A model generated the notes under the pieces. It ran no database searches, was not told where the DNA came from, and saw only the letters and a program-made list of their open reading frames with translations. Below are positions 35,739-45,160 of a DNA stretch of 64,000 bases, piece by piece; position 1 is the stretch's first letter, and the number at the start of each line of letters is the position of its first letter. Location: NCBI RefSeq assembly GCF_025717515.1, contig NZ_JAJIRN010000008.1, positions 310,001-374,000 on the forward strand. The letters are read 5' to 3'. This DNA comes from Roseateles oligotrophus. Lineage in GTDB: Bacteria > Pseudomonadota > Gammaproteobacteria > Burkholderiales > Burkholderiaceae_C. A program made the position numbers and the translations under genes.

Positions 35739-36121
35739 AGCTCTTGTTGGATACCCATGTGCTGTTGTGGGCGGCGGGGCAGCCCGAGCGCTTGCCAGAA
35801 TTGGCGCGGTCGCTGCTGGAGGCTCCAGAGAATGAGTTGTTTTTCAGCGCGGCAAGCCTGTGGGAAATCGCGATCAAACGCGGCTTGGGGCGCAGCGACT
35901 TTCGCGTCGACGCGCGTGTACTGCGCCGGGGTTTGCTGGACGCGGGCTATAGCGAGTTGCCCATAAGCAGCGAACATGCGGTGGCTATCGACAGCCTGCC
36001 GCCGATTCACAAAGATCCCTTCGACCGCATGCTGGTGGCTCAAGCGACCGCAGAGGGCATCACCTTGCTGACGGCGGATGCCAGCGTCAGCCAGTATCCG
36101 GGGCCGATTTGTAAAATCTGA
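35735..36121 (+). CDS. vapC: PIN-domain VapC-type ribonuclease toxin
   Basis: This 128-residue PIN toxin has the acidic active-site residues in place: Asp in LLLDTHVLLWA, Glu in SAASLWEIAIKRGLG, and the Asp residues of DPFDRMLVAQA and TADASV. The pattern HKDPFDRMLVAQA is typical of VapC subfamilies that pair with Phd antitoxins. It starts with GTG overlapping the antitoxin stop and ends 30 bases before the MntA gene. Target RNA unknown. Confidence 0.92.
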   Translation: MKLLLDTHVLLWAAGQPERLPELARSLLEAPENELFFSAASLWEIAIKRGLGRSDFRVDARVLRRGLLDAGYSELPISSEHAVAIDSLPPIHKDPFDRMLVAQATAEGITLLTADASVSQYPGPICKI

Positions 36122-36151
36122 CGGTGACCCGTCGTTCTGCAGGGCGATATC

Positions 36152-36484
36152 ATGAAGGCCGGGCCGGGCATAGAGAGAAAGAACGGGGGATTTGTGAAAC
36201 CATCCATCGCATTGAGTACCAAACGCCTGGCTGTCCGCGAGTTGGCGCGTCGATTCCCGGTTGAAAACCCGCGCGTGTTCGGATCTGCAGCGATGGGCAC
36301 GGATGTCGATGGCAGTGACCTTGATTTGTTGGTCGACGCCTTGCCCGGAGCGACGCTATTTGATTTGGGCGGTTTGCAGGTGGAGTTGGAGGCTCTGCTT
36401 GGTGTGCGCGTGGATTTGCTGACGCCGACCGACCTGCCTTTGAAGTTTCGCGCGCAGGTATTGGCCCAAGCGCAGCCGATATGA
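36152..36484 (+). CDS. MntA-type minimal nucleotidyltransferase antitoxin
   Basis: This 110-residue protein is a minimal nucleotidyltransferase (MNT) that in studied pairs adenylylates and silences its HEPN toxin. The motif GSX10DXD is exact: GS at 44-45 and DLD at 56-58 (FGSAAMGTDVDGSDLDLLVD). GTG at 36194, with a GGGGGA ribosome site four bases upstream, is an alternative start giving 96 residues. Stop overlaps the HepT gene by 4 bases. Confidence 0.9.
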   Translation: MKAGPGIERKNGGFVKPSIALSTKRLAVRELARRFPVENPRVFGSAAMGTDVDGSDLDLLVDALPGATLFDLGGLQVELEALLGVRVDLLTPTDLPLKFRAQVLAQAQPI

Positions 36485-36834
36485 AGCCGGAGCGACTGGC
36501 CGACTATTTGGCGCTTATCGAGCAGGCGGCTGCCGATGCCTGTGGTTTTGTCGCCGGCATGAGCAGGCAAGAGTTTCTGGCCGACAAGCGGACTCAGCAG
36601 GCTGTGGTCTTGAGTTTGATGGTAATCGGCGAGGCCGCGACAAAACTTCTGGCGCAACACGCAGAGTTTCTGGCTCAGCATCCCGGGCTGCCTTGGGCCA
36701 GCATGAAAGGCATGCGCAACCGCATTGCACACGGCTACTTTGATATCAATCTGGAGGTGGTTTGGGATACCGTCCAGAAAGCGTTGCCTGGCTTGCTGTT
36801 GCAACTGCCCGCCATTCGGGCTGCTGCCGAATAA
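36481..36834 (+). CDS. HepT-type HEPN ribonuclease toxin
   Basis: This 117-residue HEPN-domain protein is the toxin partner of MntA. The catalytic RX4HXY motif is intact: Arg79, His84, Tyr86 in MRNRIAHGYF. LSLMVIGEAATKLLAQHAEF is another family block. In characterised MNT-HEPN pairs the antitoxin adenylylates the Tyr of this motif. The ATG overlaps the antitoxin stop. Ends about 130 bases before the epimerase gene. Confidence 0.93.
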   Translation: MKPERLADYLALIEQAAADACGFVAGMSRQEFLADKRTQQAVVLSLMVIGEAATKLLAQHAEFLAQHPGLPWASMKGMRNRIAHGYFDINLEVVWDTVQKALPGLLLQLPAIRAAAE

Positions 36835-36968
36835 GTAGCCCGCGCCAAACGTGAACAATGCCGGTTCGCTTCGCTGCTGTCACGGCGGGCTGGCGAGCAT
36901 GAGCGAGAATGCCGGGCGCTGTGGGCTTCAAGCCCTTGAATTCCAAGCAACACCAGGAGATTGCATTC

Positions 36969-37976
36969 GTGAAAGTACTCGTCACCGGCGCGGCCGGATT
37001 TATCGGCATGCATGTCAGCCAACTGCTGTTGGCGCGCGGCGACCAAGTGGTCGGCCTGGACAACCTCAATGACTATTACGACCCGCAGCTCAAGCATGAC
37101 CGCTTGGCTAGGCTGACGCCGCTGAAGGGTTTCAGCTTCGTCAAGATGGATGTGGCCGACAAGGACGGCATCGCTCAGTTGTTTGCGACCGAGAAGTTTG
37201 ACCGCGTGGTGCACCTGGCCGCGCAAGCCGGCGTGCGTTATTCGATCGAGAACCCGCACGCTTATATCGAAAGCAATATCGTCGGCTTCACCAATATTCT
37301 GGAAGGCTGCCGGCACAACAAGGTGGAGCACCTTGCCTATGCGTCGAGCTCGAGCGTTTACGGCGGCAACACGCTGATGCCGTTCTCCGAGCATCACAGC
37401 GTCGACCATCCGGTCAGCCTGTACGCGGCGACCAAGAAAGCCAATGAGCTGATGGCGCACACCTATAGCCATTTGTTCCGCCTGCCGACCACCGGCCTGC
37501 GCTTCTTTACCGTCTACGGGCCTTGGGGCCGGCCGGATATGGCGCTGTTCTTGTTCACCAAGGCCATCATCGACGGCAAGCCGATCAATGTGTTCAACCA
37601 CGGCAATATGGTGCGCGACTTCACCTATGTGGACGACATCGCCGAGGGCGTGGTGCGGGTGCTGGACCGGGTGGCCACGCCGGAGCCGGGCTATGACGCC
37701 ATGAAGAGCGACCCGGCGCATTCGAACGCGCCTTACCGCGTCTTCAATATCGGCAACCATGCGCCGATCAAGCTGATGGAGTTCATCGAGGCGATTGAAA
37801 CCGCCGTCGGCAAAGTGGCCGAGAAGAACTACATGCCGCTGCAAGACGGCGATGTGCCGGCCACGCATGCCGATGTGGAAGAGCTCGCCGCCTGGACCAA
37901 CTTCCGCCCGGCCATGCCGGTGCCGGACGGGGTGGCCAAGTTTGTGGCTTGGTACCGGGATTACTACAAGGCTTGA
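36969..37976 (+). CDS. NAD-dependent epimerase, probably UDP-glucuronate 4-epimerase
   Basis: This 335-residue extended SDR enzyme has the cofactor site [20 protein letters not shown] and the family segment [39 protein letters not shown], the SSSSVYGGN active site and [20 protein letters not shown] follow. [20 protein letters not shown] is the mark of UDP-glucuronate 4-epimerases (CapI/LspL type), giving UDP-galacturonate. GTG 36969 with AGGAG 9 bases ahead is preferred to an upstream ATG at 36909. The donor UDP-glucuronate can come from Ugd at 55478. Confidence 0.93.
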   Translation: MKVLVTGAAGFIGMHVSQLLLARGDQVVGLDNLNDYYDPQLKHDRLARLTPLKGFSFVKMDVADKDGIAQLFATEKFDRVVHLAAQAGVRYSIENPHAYIESNIVGFTNILEGCRHNKVEHLAYASSSSVYGGNTLMPFSEHHSVDHPVSLYAATKKANELMAHTYSHLFRLPTTGLRFFTVYGPWGRPDMALFLFTKAIIDGKPINVFNHGNMVRDFTYVDDIAEGVVRVLDRVATPEPGYDAMKSDPAHSNAPYRVFNIGNHAPIKLMEFIEAIETAVGKVAEKNYMPLQDGDVPATHADVEELAAWTNFRPAMPVPDGVAKFVAWYRDYYKA

Positions 37977-37983
37977 GGCGAAA

Positions 37984-38313
37984 TTAGGCTTCCAACAGCC
38001 GCCGCATCAGCAGTCGGCTCATCTCGCGGCGGCCGTCGGCAATCAGGTAGATGTAGACCTGCAAGCCCAACACGCGATAGATGATGCGGTAGGGCTTGTA
38101 GTTGCTTTGACGAAAGTCGCGGATGCCCAGGCTCAGCAGTTCCTTGGGGTAGCTGCCGCGCTCAGGCTCGGTCTGCAGTCGCTGGGCGGCGTCCAGCAGT
38201 TTGTCTTGTAGGCTGGCGGCCTTCGCAGCGCTATCGAACTCGGCAACGTAGTCGTGAATGTCTTGCAGGTCGCGCTCGGCGCCCGCCGTGAACAAAACTT
38301 CGTAGGTATGCAC
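37984..38313 (-). CDS. RelE/ParE-family toxin
   Basis: This 109-residue protein has the ParE/RelE fold: VLFTAGAERDLQDIHDYVAE, then GSYPKELLSLGIRDFRQSNY and KPYRIIYRVLGLQVYIYLIA. The R-x-x-x-Y-R-I-I-Y pattern is typical of ParE toxins acting on gyrase or on mRNA (RelE-like). Its gene lies 10 bases after the antitoxin gene on the minus strand. It ends 7 bases before the stop of the convergent epimerase gene. It is the fourth toxin-antitoxin pair in this 5-kb stretch. Confidence 0.9.
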   Translation of the reverse strand: MHTYEVLFTAGAERDLQDIHDYVAEFDSAAKAASLQDKLLDAAQRLQTEPERGSYPKELLSLGIRDFRQSNYKPYRIIYRVLGLQVYIYLIADGRREMSRLLMRRLLEA

Positions 38314-38323
38314 GGTGCGCAGC

Positions 38324-38596
38324 TTACTTTTCGCGTCTGGCGCGCAAGCGTTCGGCTACCTCCACAATCGGGCTTACCTGCCCCGACTCTAGCTCGCGGC
38401 TGCCCAGCGCCAGGATCTTTAGCAGCGCCAGTGTGTTCTGCGTTTCCTCATAGCTGGCTAGGTCTTGAATCACCGCTTTGGCTTCGCCGTTCTGAGTAAT
38501 GATCATCGGCTCGCGCTCGGCTGCGAGCAAGGTGAGTACTTCGGCCGCATTGGCTTTCAGGTAACTGATCGGTTTGACTTGGGTGGAGTAGCGCAT
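38324..38596 (-). CDS. Phd/YefM-type antitoxin of the ParE pair
   Basis: This 90-residue antitoxin begins MRYSTQVKPISYLKANAAEV, followed by LAAEREPMIITQNGEAKAVI and QDLASYEETQNTLALLKILA, the family pattern of Phd antitoxins that accompany RelE/ParE toxins. ATG 38594-38596 is preferred over a TTG at 38611. The upstream bases (about 38610-38645) are AT-rich and probably hold the promoter, with AAAGA/TCTTT half-sites visible. The pair sits between the epimerase and MBL genes. Confidence 0.87.
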   Translation of the reverse strand: MRYSTQVKPISYLKANAAEVLTLLAAEREPMIITQNGEAKAVIQDLASYEETQNTLALLKILALGSRELESGQVSPIVEVAERLRARREK

Positions 38597-38659
38597 AGGG
38601 CGATCCGGCAATTTATTCGAAAGACTGAATATAGACTCTTTTTGGTCCGATTGCTCGAC

Positions 38660-39622
38660 TTAGGCCTTCGGCTTGTCCAGCCACACCGCCAAGCCCTGCG
38701 CGTTCAACTCAATGTCCATGCTCAAGAGCGCGGTCAGCTGCTGCTCCGGCAACTGGCAGCCATGCTCCTGCAGGCTGCGCAAGTAGATCGCCCGCAGCCC
38801 GTCCATCAATTGCCGATGCCGTTCGGCTGCGTCACGCAGCTTGAGCCCCAAGGCAACCATCTCGTCCACCTGCGCCAGCAGCAGCGCGGCCAGGCGCGGC
38901 AGGTCTTGCTTGTTGAAGCCGATGCGGCCGAAATGCGTCAGATACATCGCCTGCGGATCAAAACTCATCAGCCGCTCCACCGAGGCGCGCAGCGATTGCG
39001 GGTCAAACTGCACCGGCGTGCTGGTGGGCAGCAACCATTCGCCGGCTGAAGTGTCGAACTCGCGGTAGCTCAGCCCAAAGGTGTCGCCGGTGAACCAGCC
39101 GCGGCTGCGTGCGTCCCAGATGCAATGGTGGTGGCGGGCATGACCAGGGGTGTCGATCAGCAGCAAAGGCCTTCCGGCCAGCTCAATCGTCTGCTCATCA
39201 ACGCTGGCTTGCGCGCGCTCGGCCGGCACCGGCTGCAACTCGCCGTAGGAGCGCTGCATTTCCTCCTGCCCATAGACGGCCAACGCGCCTTGATACAAGG
39301 CCGAGGGGTCGATCATGTGGCGCAGGCCGCGCGGGTGCACCAGCAACTTGGCCTGCGGCAGTGACTGCATCAAGAGCCCCGCGCCGCCGGCATGGTCCAG
39401 ATGCACATGGGTGGGGATGACCCAATCGACGGCAGAGGGCGCCAAGCCCAGTGCGTCGAGGGCCGCCAGCAGGCGCGGTACGGCATGGTTGGTGCCGGTG
39501 TCGATGAAAGCGGCGCGGCCGTTTTCCACCATCAAATAGGCGGCGTCAAAACGCGGGCGCTGGAAGCCGGTGTCGATGGCGTAAATACCCTGGCCCAGGG
39601 ATTCGATGAAGTCAGGCTGCAC
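38660..39622 (-). CDS. MBL-fold metallo-hydrolase
   Basis: This 320-residue protein has the metallo-beta-lactamase fold with the metal motif [10 protein letters not shown], a second His site [13 protein letters not shown] and the Asp in [18 protein letters not shown] supplies the C-terminal histidine. The length (320) exceeds a bare glyoxalase II (about 255) because of a C-terminal helical extension ([13 protein letters not shown] onwards). The substrate is not identifiable. It is divergent from the peptide deformylase gene; the two are 63 bases apart. Confidence 0.85.
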   Translation of the reverse strand: MQPDFIESLGQGIYAIDTGFQRPRFDAAYLMVENGRAAFIDTGTNHAVPRLLAALDALGLAPSAVDWVIPTHVHLDHAGGAGLLMQSLPQAKLLVHPRGLRHMIDPSALYQGALAVYGQEEMQRSYGELQPVPAERAQASVDEQTIELAGRPLLLIDTPGHARHHHCIWDARSRGWFTGDTFGLSYREFDTSAGEWLLPTSTPVQFDPQSLRASVERLMSFDPQAMYLTHFGRIGFNKQDLPRLAALLLAQVDEMVALGLKLRDAAERHRQLMDGLRAIYLRSLQEHGCQLPEQQLTALLSMDIELNAQGLAVWLDKPKA

Positions 39623-39685
39623 AGGTGTCTCCTTAGAATGGCGCCAACGATAACGCAGAGATTTTTAGCAGCGAGGAAAACGCCC

Positions 39686-40222
39686 ATGGCCGTGTATGAG
39701 ATTTTGAAGATGGGTGACCCGCGTTTGCTGCGCGTGGCCCAGCCGGTGACCGAGTTCGGCACGCCGGAACTGAAGGCGCTGATCGCCGATATGTTCGAGA
39801 CCATGAAGGCCGCCAACGGCGCCGGGCTGGCCGCGCCGCAAATCGGCGTGGATTTGCAGTTGGTGATCTTTGGCTTTCAGAGCAACGAGCGCTACCCGGA
39901 GGCGCCGCCGGTGCCGCCGACGGTGCTGATCAACCCGGTCATCACGCCCCTGTCCGACGCCTTGGTGGAAGGTTGGGAGGGCTGCTTGTCGGTGCCGGGC
40001 CTGCGCGGTGTGGTCGAGCGCTTTGAGCGCCTGCGCTACAGCGGTTTTGATGCCGACGGGCAGGCGATTGAGCGCGAGGCCGAGGGCTTTCATGCCCGGG
40101 TCGTTCAACATGAATGCGATCACCTGATCGGCGTGTTGTACCCGTCGCGGATCAAGGACTTCAGCCGTTTCGGTTTCACCTCGGTGCTGTTCCCTGAAAT
40201 GGATCCGGCGGCGGATGACTGA
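39686..40222 (+). CDS. def: Peptide deformylase
   Basis: This 178-residue metalloenzyme removes the formyl group from the N-terminal Met of new proteins. The three motifs are intact: [21 protein letters not shown] and the metal-binding [12 protein letters not shown]. It lacks an fmt neighbour, so it is probably the second def copy often present in Burkholderiales. The start ATG 39686 follows a GAGGAAAA ribosome site. A start further upstream at 39392 is open but has no support. Cytoplasmic, ribosome-associated. Confidence 0.95.
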   Translation: MAVYEILKMGDPRLLRVAQPVTEFGTPELKALIADMFETMKAANGAGLAAPQIGVDLQLVIFGFQSNERYPEAPPVPPTVLINPVITPLSDALVEGWEGCLSVPGLRGVVERFERLRYSGFDADGQAIEREAEGFHARVVQHECDHLIGVLYPSRIKDFSRFGFTSVLFPEMDPAADD

Positions 40223-40308
40223 AGGTTTGCAATAGTTTGTAAAGCCGCGAGTTCATGGTCGGCGCGAATGCGGTCTCAAACGTTGTGCGCCGACAGAAGG
40301 AGTTCCTC

Positions 40309-42216
40309 ATGCTTGCCGCTACATTGAAAAAATTCTCTTTCCCCTCGCTGATCTTGGCATGCCTGCTGAGCGTCGGCGCTGGGCAGGTCATGGCCAATGA
40401 GGGTGATCCGCCGGCGCGTGCCGGGCGCGTTTCCGAGGTGATCGGGGATGCATGGCTGTTTGATGTCGACAGCAAGGAATGGGTCAGGGTCACGCGCAAC
40501 CAGACCGTTGCCGAGGGCGACCGGCTGCGTACCGATGAGCGGGCCCGCGTCAGCCTGAGCGTCGGCTCCACCAGCTTGTGGCTGGATGAGCGCAGTGACC
40601 TTGAGTTCACTCAGCTTGATGAGGGTCGGGTCTTGCTCCTGCTGGCGAAAGGCGACCTGGGCCTGCGCCTGCGTTCGCAGGAGGCCGTCAGCGAGTACAA
40701 GGTGCGGACCCGCGAGGGCCAGTTCTTCGCGGAGCAGCAAGGGCTTTACCGGGTCGAGCAACTCGACCGCGGCAGCCGCGCCTATGCTTTTCAGGGACGC
40801 TATCGTTTTGAATTCGCGCGTGGTGAGGCCAGTCAGCCGGTTTGGTTGCAAGACGGTGATCAGGCCGAGTTTTGGTGGGCCGGTGGGCCGCGCACCGAGC
40901 GCCAGCGTTTGCACAATGATGGGTTTGCCGATTGGCTGCTGGCGCAAAGCCGAGCCGAGGGTGACCGCTTTGCTTCCGGCGTCAGTCAGCGTTATGTGTC
41001 GCCCGAGATGACCGGTGCCGATGAGCTCGATAGGCATGGCCGCTGGGAGTCGGCACCCGAGTACGGCAATGTCTGGATCCCAACGGCGGTGGCGGTGGAC
41101 TGGGCGCCTTATCGGCATGGCCGCTGGGCATGGTCGCGCCATTGGGGCTGGACCTGGGTGGACGACGCGCCCTGGGGCTATGCGCCGTTTCACTATGGCC
41201 GCTGGGTCTCTTGGGGTGGGCGCTGGTGCTGGGCGCCGGGCAGTTATGTGGCGCGGCCGGTCTATGCGCCGGCCCTGGTGGCCTGGGTGGGTGGGCCATC
41301 GGTCAGCATAGGCATCAATATCGGCGGCCATTCGCCACGCCCGCATTACGGTTGGTATCCGCTGGGCCCGCGCGAAGTCTATGTGCCGCCCTATCGGCAC
41401 AGCCCATCGCACAATCAGCGCATCAATGTCGACCCCGATCCGGTCACGGTGAAACGGCCGCATAGCAACCGCGATGTGGTCGGCGCGGTCAGCTATTTGC
41501 CGGGCCAGGGTGCTGCGGTTCGGCCCATGCCGGCCAGCGAAGTGAGGCCCGTGCGGCCCTTGCCGACGGCTCCGGCTCGCAATGAGCTGACGCCGGTGTT
41601 GCCCGCGCGCCCTGCGCTTGATGGCCAGGTCAAGCAAGCGCCGGCGGACATGCCTTGGCGCAGCGAAAATCTGGGGCGACGTGAACGTGAACGTGACCGC
41701 GAACGCGAGCGGGATCAGGTGCAGGTGCCGGAGCGCGAGCGGGCCCGGCCACCGTCGCCGGATGTGAGTGGCCCGCCGGCGCTTGCCAGGCCGGTGCCGG
41801 CGCCAGAGGTTCGCAGGGAAGTTCAAGTCCCGGCGCAGCGGGCGGAACGTTCAGAGCAAGCCGAACGCGCGGAGCGCATCGAGTGGCCGCAACGGCAACA
41901 GCGGCAACGCAGCGAAGCGGAGCAGGAGCCCTCACAGGTTCGCCAGGCGGCCGATCGCGCGATGGAACAAATGAGGGCGCGTCAAGCTGAGCGTCAACCG
42001 GAGCGCCAGCCAGAACGCCAAGTCGAGCGTCCGGTTGAACGGCAGCGTGCCATGGAGCCCCCGATGCAGCAGCAGGCACAAGCTCCGCGGCCTCAGCCCG
42101 AAGCGCAGCGGCCGGCGCAGCCGCAACGCCAGGATGATGCCGGCCCCAAGCGTAATCGCGCCGAAGATGGGCAAAAAGCTAACGGTGAGCGCCGTCGGGG
42201 TGAGGTCGAACGCTGA
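40309..42216 (+). CDS. DUF6600/FecR-like exported protein with Arg/Glu/Gln-rich tail
   Basis: This 635-residue exported protein has a signal peptide ending GAGQVMANEG. A FecR-like N-terminal domain (about 35-160; VTRNQTVAEGDRLRTDERAR, DERSDLEFTQLDEGRVLLLL) resembles cell-envelope sensors. A Trp/Gly/Tyr-rich DUF6600 section follows (VDWAPYRHGRWAWSRHWGWT and YAPFHYGRWVSWGGRWCWAP). A long disordered tail contains RERERDRERERD and RQPERQPERQ repeats. Function is unknown. AGAAGGAG (5 bases before ATG 40309) supports the start. It is convergent with tesA. Confidence 0.8.
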   Translation: MLAATLKKFSFPSLILACLLSVGAGQVMANEGDPPARAGRVSEVIGDAWLFDVDSKEWVRVTRNQTVAEGDRLRTDERARVSLSVGSTSLWLDERSDLEFTQLDEGRVLLLLAKGDLGLRLRSQEAVSEYKVRTREGQFFAEQQGLYRVEQLDRGSRAYAFQGRYRFEFARGEASQPVWLQDGDQAEFWWAGGPRTERQRLHNDGFADWLLAQSRAEGDRFASGVSQRYVSPEMTGADELDRHGRWESAPEYGNVWIPTAVAVDWAPYRHGRWAWSRHWGWTWVDDAPWGYAPFHYGRWVSWGGRWCWAPGSYVARPVYAPALVAWVGGPSVSIGINIGGHSPRPHYGWYPLGPREVYVPPYRHSPSHNQRINVDPDPVTVKRPHSNRDVVGAVSYLPGQGAAVRPMPASEVRPVRPLPTAPARNELTPVLPARPALDGQVKQAPADMPWRSENLGRRERERDRERERDQVQVPERERARPPSPDVSGPPALARPVPAPEVRREVQVPAQRAERSEQAERAERIEWPQRQQRQRSEAEQEPSQVRQAADRAMEQMRARQAERQPERQPERQVERPVERQRAMEPPMQQQAQAPRPQPEAQRPAQPQRQDDAGPKRNRAEDGQKANGERRRGEVER

Positions 42217-42227
42217 TCAAAGCTGGC

Positions 42228-42890
42228 TTAAAGCAAGGGCTGCAAGCTAGGCCAGACCAGATCCAGCATGACCGGGTGTGCCTTGGCCAAGGGGTGAATG
42301 CGGTCGGGCTGAAACCAGTCCATCGCATCGGGCCGATCCGCCACGCCTTTCAGCAAGAACGGCGTCAAGGCGACCTTCTCTTCTTTGGCGATTCGCTCAA
42401 AGATGCCGGCGAATTCACGCCCATAGCTAGCACCGTAATTTGGCGGGACCTGCATGCCCAGCAGCAGTACGCGGGCACCGGCTGCTTTGGCCGCGCGAGT
42501 CATGGCCAGTAAATTCTCGTGGCTCGAAGCCAGCGGCAACCCGCGCAGGGCGTCGTTGCCGCCCAACTCGATGATCACAACGCTGGGCTTGTGCTGCTGC
42601 AAGAGCGCGCCAAAACGGGCTCGCCCGCCGGCCGTGGTGTCGCCGCTGATGCTGGCATTCAATACCTGCAGAGGCAGCTTCTTCTCTTTCAGTCGCTGCT
42701 CCAGCAAGGCGACCCAGCCTTGGCCGCGCGCCAATCCATATTCGGCGGAGAGGCTGTCGCCGACCACCAGCACCAGCGGCGCCGTCTTGCTTTGTGCGGC
42801 AGGGGCGGCTCCGGCAAGACCCGGCGCAGCCCAAGCCAAGGCTAAGGCGCTAAAGTACGCGCAGCAATCACGCCGTCTCGATGTCATCAC
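42228..42890 (-). CDS. tesA: TesA-type multifunctional acyl-CoA thioesterase/arylesterase (GDSL)
   Basis: This 220-residue SGNH hydrolase has a signal peptide (about 1-28) and block I LVLVVGDSLSAEYGLARGQG with the nucleophile Ser. The Gly/Asn blocks are NASISGDTTAGGRAR and IIELGGNDALRGLP. The catalytic Asp-His pair appears in FQPDRIHPLAKAH. Location is periplasmic. In E. coli and relatives tesA is divergent from the ABC ATPase ybbA; the same pairing is seen here, 15 bases apart. Physiological substrate uncertain. Confidence 0.92.
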   Translation of the reverse strand: MMTSRRRDCCAYFSALALAWAAPGLAGAAPAAQSKTAPLVLVVGDSLSAEYGLARGQGWVALLEQRLKEKKLPLQVLNASISGDTTAGGRARFGALLQQHKPSVVIIELGGNDALRGLPLASSHENLLAMTRAAKAAGARVLLLGMQVPPNYGASYGREFAGIFERIAKEEKVALTPFLLKGVADRPDAMDWFQPDRIHPLAKAHPVMLDLVWPSLQPLL

Positions 42891-42905
42891 TAGGGTTTCC
42901 GTTCA

Positions 42906-43570
<665 letters not shown>

Positions 43571-43574
<4 letters not shown>

Positions 43575-44131
43575 CTTCTGCGGGCGCGCTGGCGCAGGCG
43601 CCGCCAGCGTTCGCCCTTGATGACCGCCCACCAGCCAAAGTAGACAACCAGATAGGCCAAGGCACCCAAGACCAGGCCGGCCAATGGCAGGCCAATCAAC
43701 AAGGGCTCGCCCAAGGCCTGTACCCAGGTCCATAGCGATGCAGCCCAAGTTCCCGGCTGCTGCCATTCGATGGCCAGCATCTCCGGTGTCGCGATCGGGC
43801 CGTGGTGGCCCGATGCAAAACGGCCCAGTGCAATCGCCAAGCTCCAGATTGGCACCAAGGTGAGCGGATTGGTCAGCCAGGTGGCCGCGATGGCCGCAGC
43901 AACGTTCGCCCGGCAGGCAATCGCCAGGACGGCCGCCAGCACCATCTGGGTCGGCAGCGGGATCACACCGACCGCCAAGCCCACGGCCACGCCCAAGGCC
44001 ACCCGTCGCCTATGTGCGACCCAAAGCCAAGGCCTGGGAGCCAGGTAATGGCCCAGCCATTTCAGGCCCTTGGTCTGAGCCAGGGTGTCGGGGTGGGGCA
44101 AGATTCGGCGGGCGAGGCGGGAAGCGGACAC
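43571..44131 (-). CDS. DUF2062 domain-containing membrane protein
   Basis: This 186-residue inner-membrane protein has the DUF2062 pattern: WLWVAHRRRVALGVAVGLAV, GVIPLPTQMVLAAVLAIACR, and NVAAAIAATWLTNPLTLVPI, then a C-terminal hydrophobic helix pair (PLAGLVLGALAYLVVYFGWW). The family is widespread in proteobacteria with no assigned function. It lies downstream of the terminator that ends the parvulin gene. Confidence 0.88.
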
Positions 44132-44151
44132 GCTGTTCCTTCGATCGGAAA

Positions 44152-44188
44152 TAAAAAACCCGCGCCGCCCGAAAGGGCCTGCACGGGT
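44152..44188 (-). terminator. Intrinsic terminator after the parvulin gene
   Basis: Read on the minus strand, outer arms ACCCG/CGGGT enclose an inner stem GCCC/GGGC with a TTTC loop, followed directly by TTTTTTAT. It starts 80 bases past the parvulin stop and 21 bases before the DUF2062 start. Confidence 0.85.
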
Positions 44189-44267
44189 CAGGGCAGTTCA
44201 AGTCAGGTGGGCGCTGAACCGGCAAATGCAAGCCGGTTTGTCATGCGCCGAGCCCCCGATCAATCAA

Positions 44268-45077
44268 TCAGTTAGGTGCAGTACCTGCGAACTTGTAATC
44301 GGTCTTCGCCTTGCTCTTCAGCTCTTGCTGATAGGAGCCCAGCTTTTGCTGCTCCAGGCGTTTGACGATTTGTGGCTTGACGTCATCGAAGGCGGGGAAC
44401 TGGGCTTCGCGGCTGTCTTCCAGCTTGATGATGTGGAAACCGAATTGCGATTTGACCGGCGTTTGCGTCATCTCGCCCTTTTGCAGCAGAGCCAAAGCCT
44501 CGGTGAATTCCTTCACATAGCTGTTGCCATTGGCCCAGTCCAGATCGCCACCGTTGGCGGCCGAGCCGGGGTCTTTGGAGTTCTTGGTGGCCAGCTCTTC
44601 AAACTTGGCGCCGGCCTTGATCTGGGCGATCAAGGCTTTTGCATCATCTTCCTTTTCAACCAGGATATGGCGAGCGCGGAATTCCTTGCCGCTGTTCTGG
44701 GCCTTGAACTTGTCGTACTCGGCTTGCGCTTCGGCGTCCGAGACCGGGTTCTTCTTGGCGTAGTCGGCAAACAGCTCGCGGATCAGAATGCTCTGGCGGG
44801 CCAATTCCATTTGGGCCTTGTAGTCGGCGCTGGCGGGCACGCCGCGCTTTTCGGCTTCCTGGATGAAGATCTCGCGCAGCACGACTTCGTCCTTGACCTG
44901 TGTCTCCAACTCGGGTGTGCGTTGCTGCTGGCCGGTCTTGGTGACTTGGGCGAGCAGCAGTTCGGCACGGGCCTTGGGCACCGGCTTGCCGTTGACGACG
45001 GCGAGGTTCTGTGCGCTGGCGGCCAGCGGCAACAAGGCAGCGGACAGGGCCACAGCGGCCAACAAATTTTTCTTCAT
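44268..45077 (-). CDS. Periplasmic peptidyl-prolyl cis-trans isomerase (parvulin/SurA-like)
   Basis: This 269-residue protein has a signal peptide (MKKNLLAAVALSAALLPLAA, cut near ASAQ). A SurA/PrsA-like N-terminal domain follows (VVNGKPVPKARAELLLAQV, VVLREIFIQEAEKRGVP). The parvulin domain at about 125-235 shows RARHILVEKEDDAKALIAQI, AKFEELATKNSKDP and PVKSQFGFHIIKLEDSRE. In betaproteobacteria it follows bolA/yciB. Helps fold exported proteins. It is preceded by an unusual leader with a terminator 22 bases before the ATG. Confidence 0.94.
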   Translation of the reverse strand: MKKNLLAAVALSAALLPLAASAQNLAVVNGKPVPKARAELLLAQVTKTGQQQRTPELETQVKDEVVLREIFIQEAEKRGVPASADYKAQMELARQSILIRELFADYAKKNPVSDAEAQAEYDKFKAQNSGKEFRARHILVEKEDDAKALIAQIKAGAKFEELATKNSKDPGSAANGGDLDWANGNSYVKEFTEALALLQKGEMTQTPVKSQFGFHIIKLEDSREAQFPAFDDVKPQIVKRLEQQKLGSYQQELKSKAKTDYKFAGTAPN

Positions 45078-45098
45078 GAGTCGATGATCACTTAGGCT

Positions 45099-45123
45099 AA
45101 AAAAATTGCGCCGGTAGGGCGCA
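45099..45123 (-). terminator. Intrinsic terminator 22 bases upstream of the parvulin start
   Basis: On the minus strand the arms TGCGCC and GGCGCA (loop CTACC) are followed by A then seven T. It lies between bolA (ending 45275) and the parvulin ATG (45077). It can end the yciB-bolA transcript, or act as an attenuator for the parvulin gene. Confidence 0.82.
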
Positions 45124-45160
45124 TCACGGTTAACACTGGCAGTTTGACTTAACTTTTGTA

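Noticed and set aside
40276-41826. Minus-strand open frame (516 codons) across the DUF6600 gene
   Set aside because: Arg/His/Ala-rich antisense of a confirmed gene with signal peptide and family domain.
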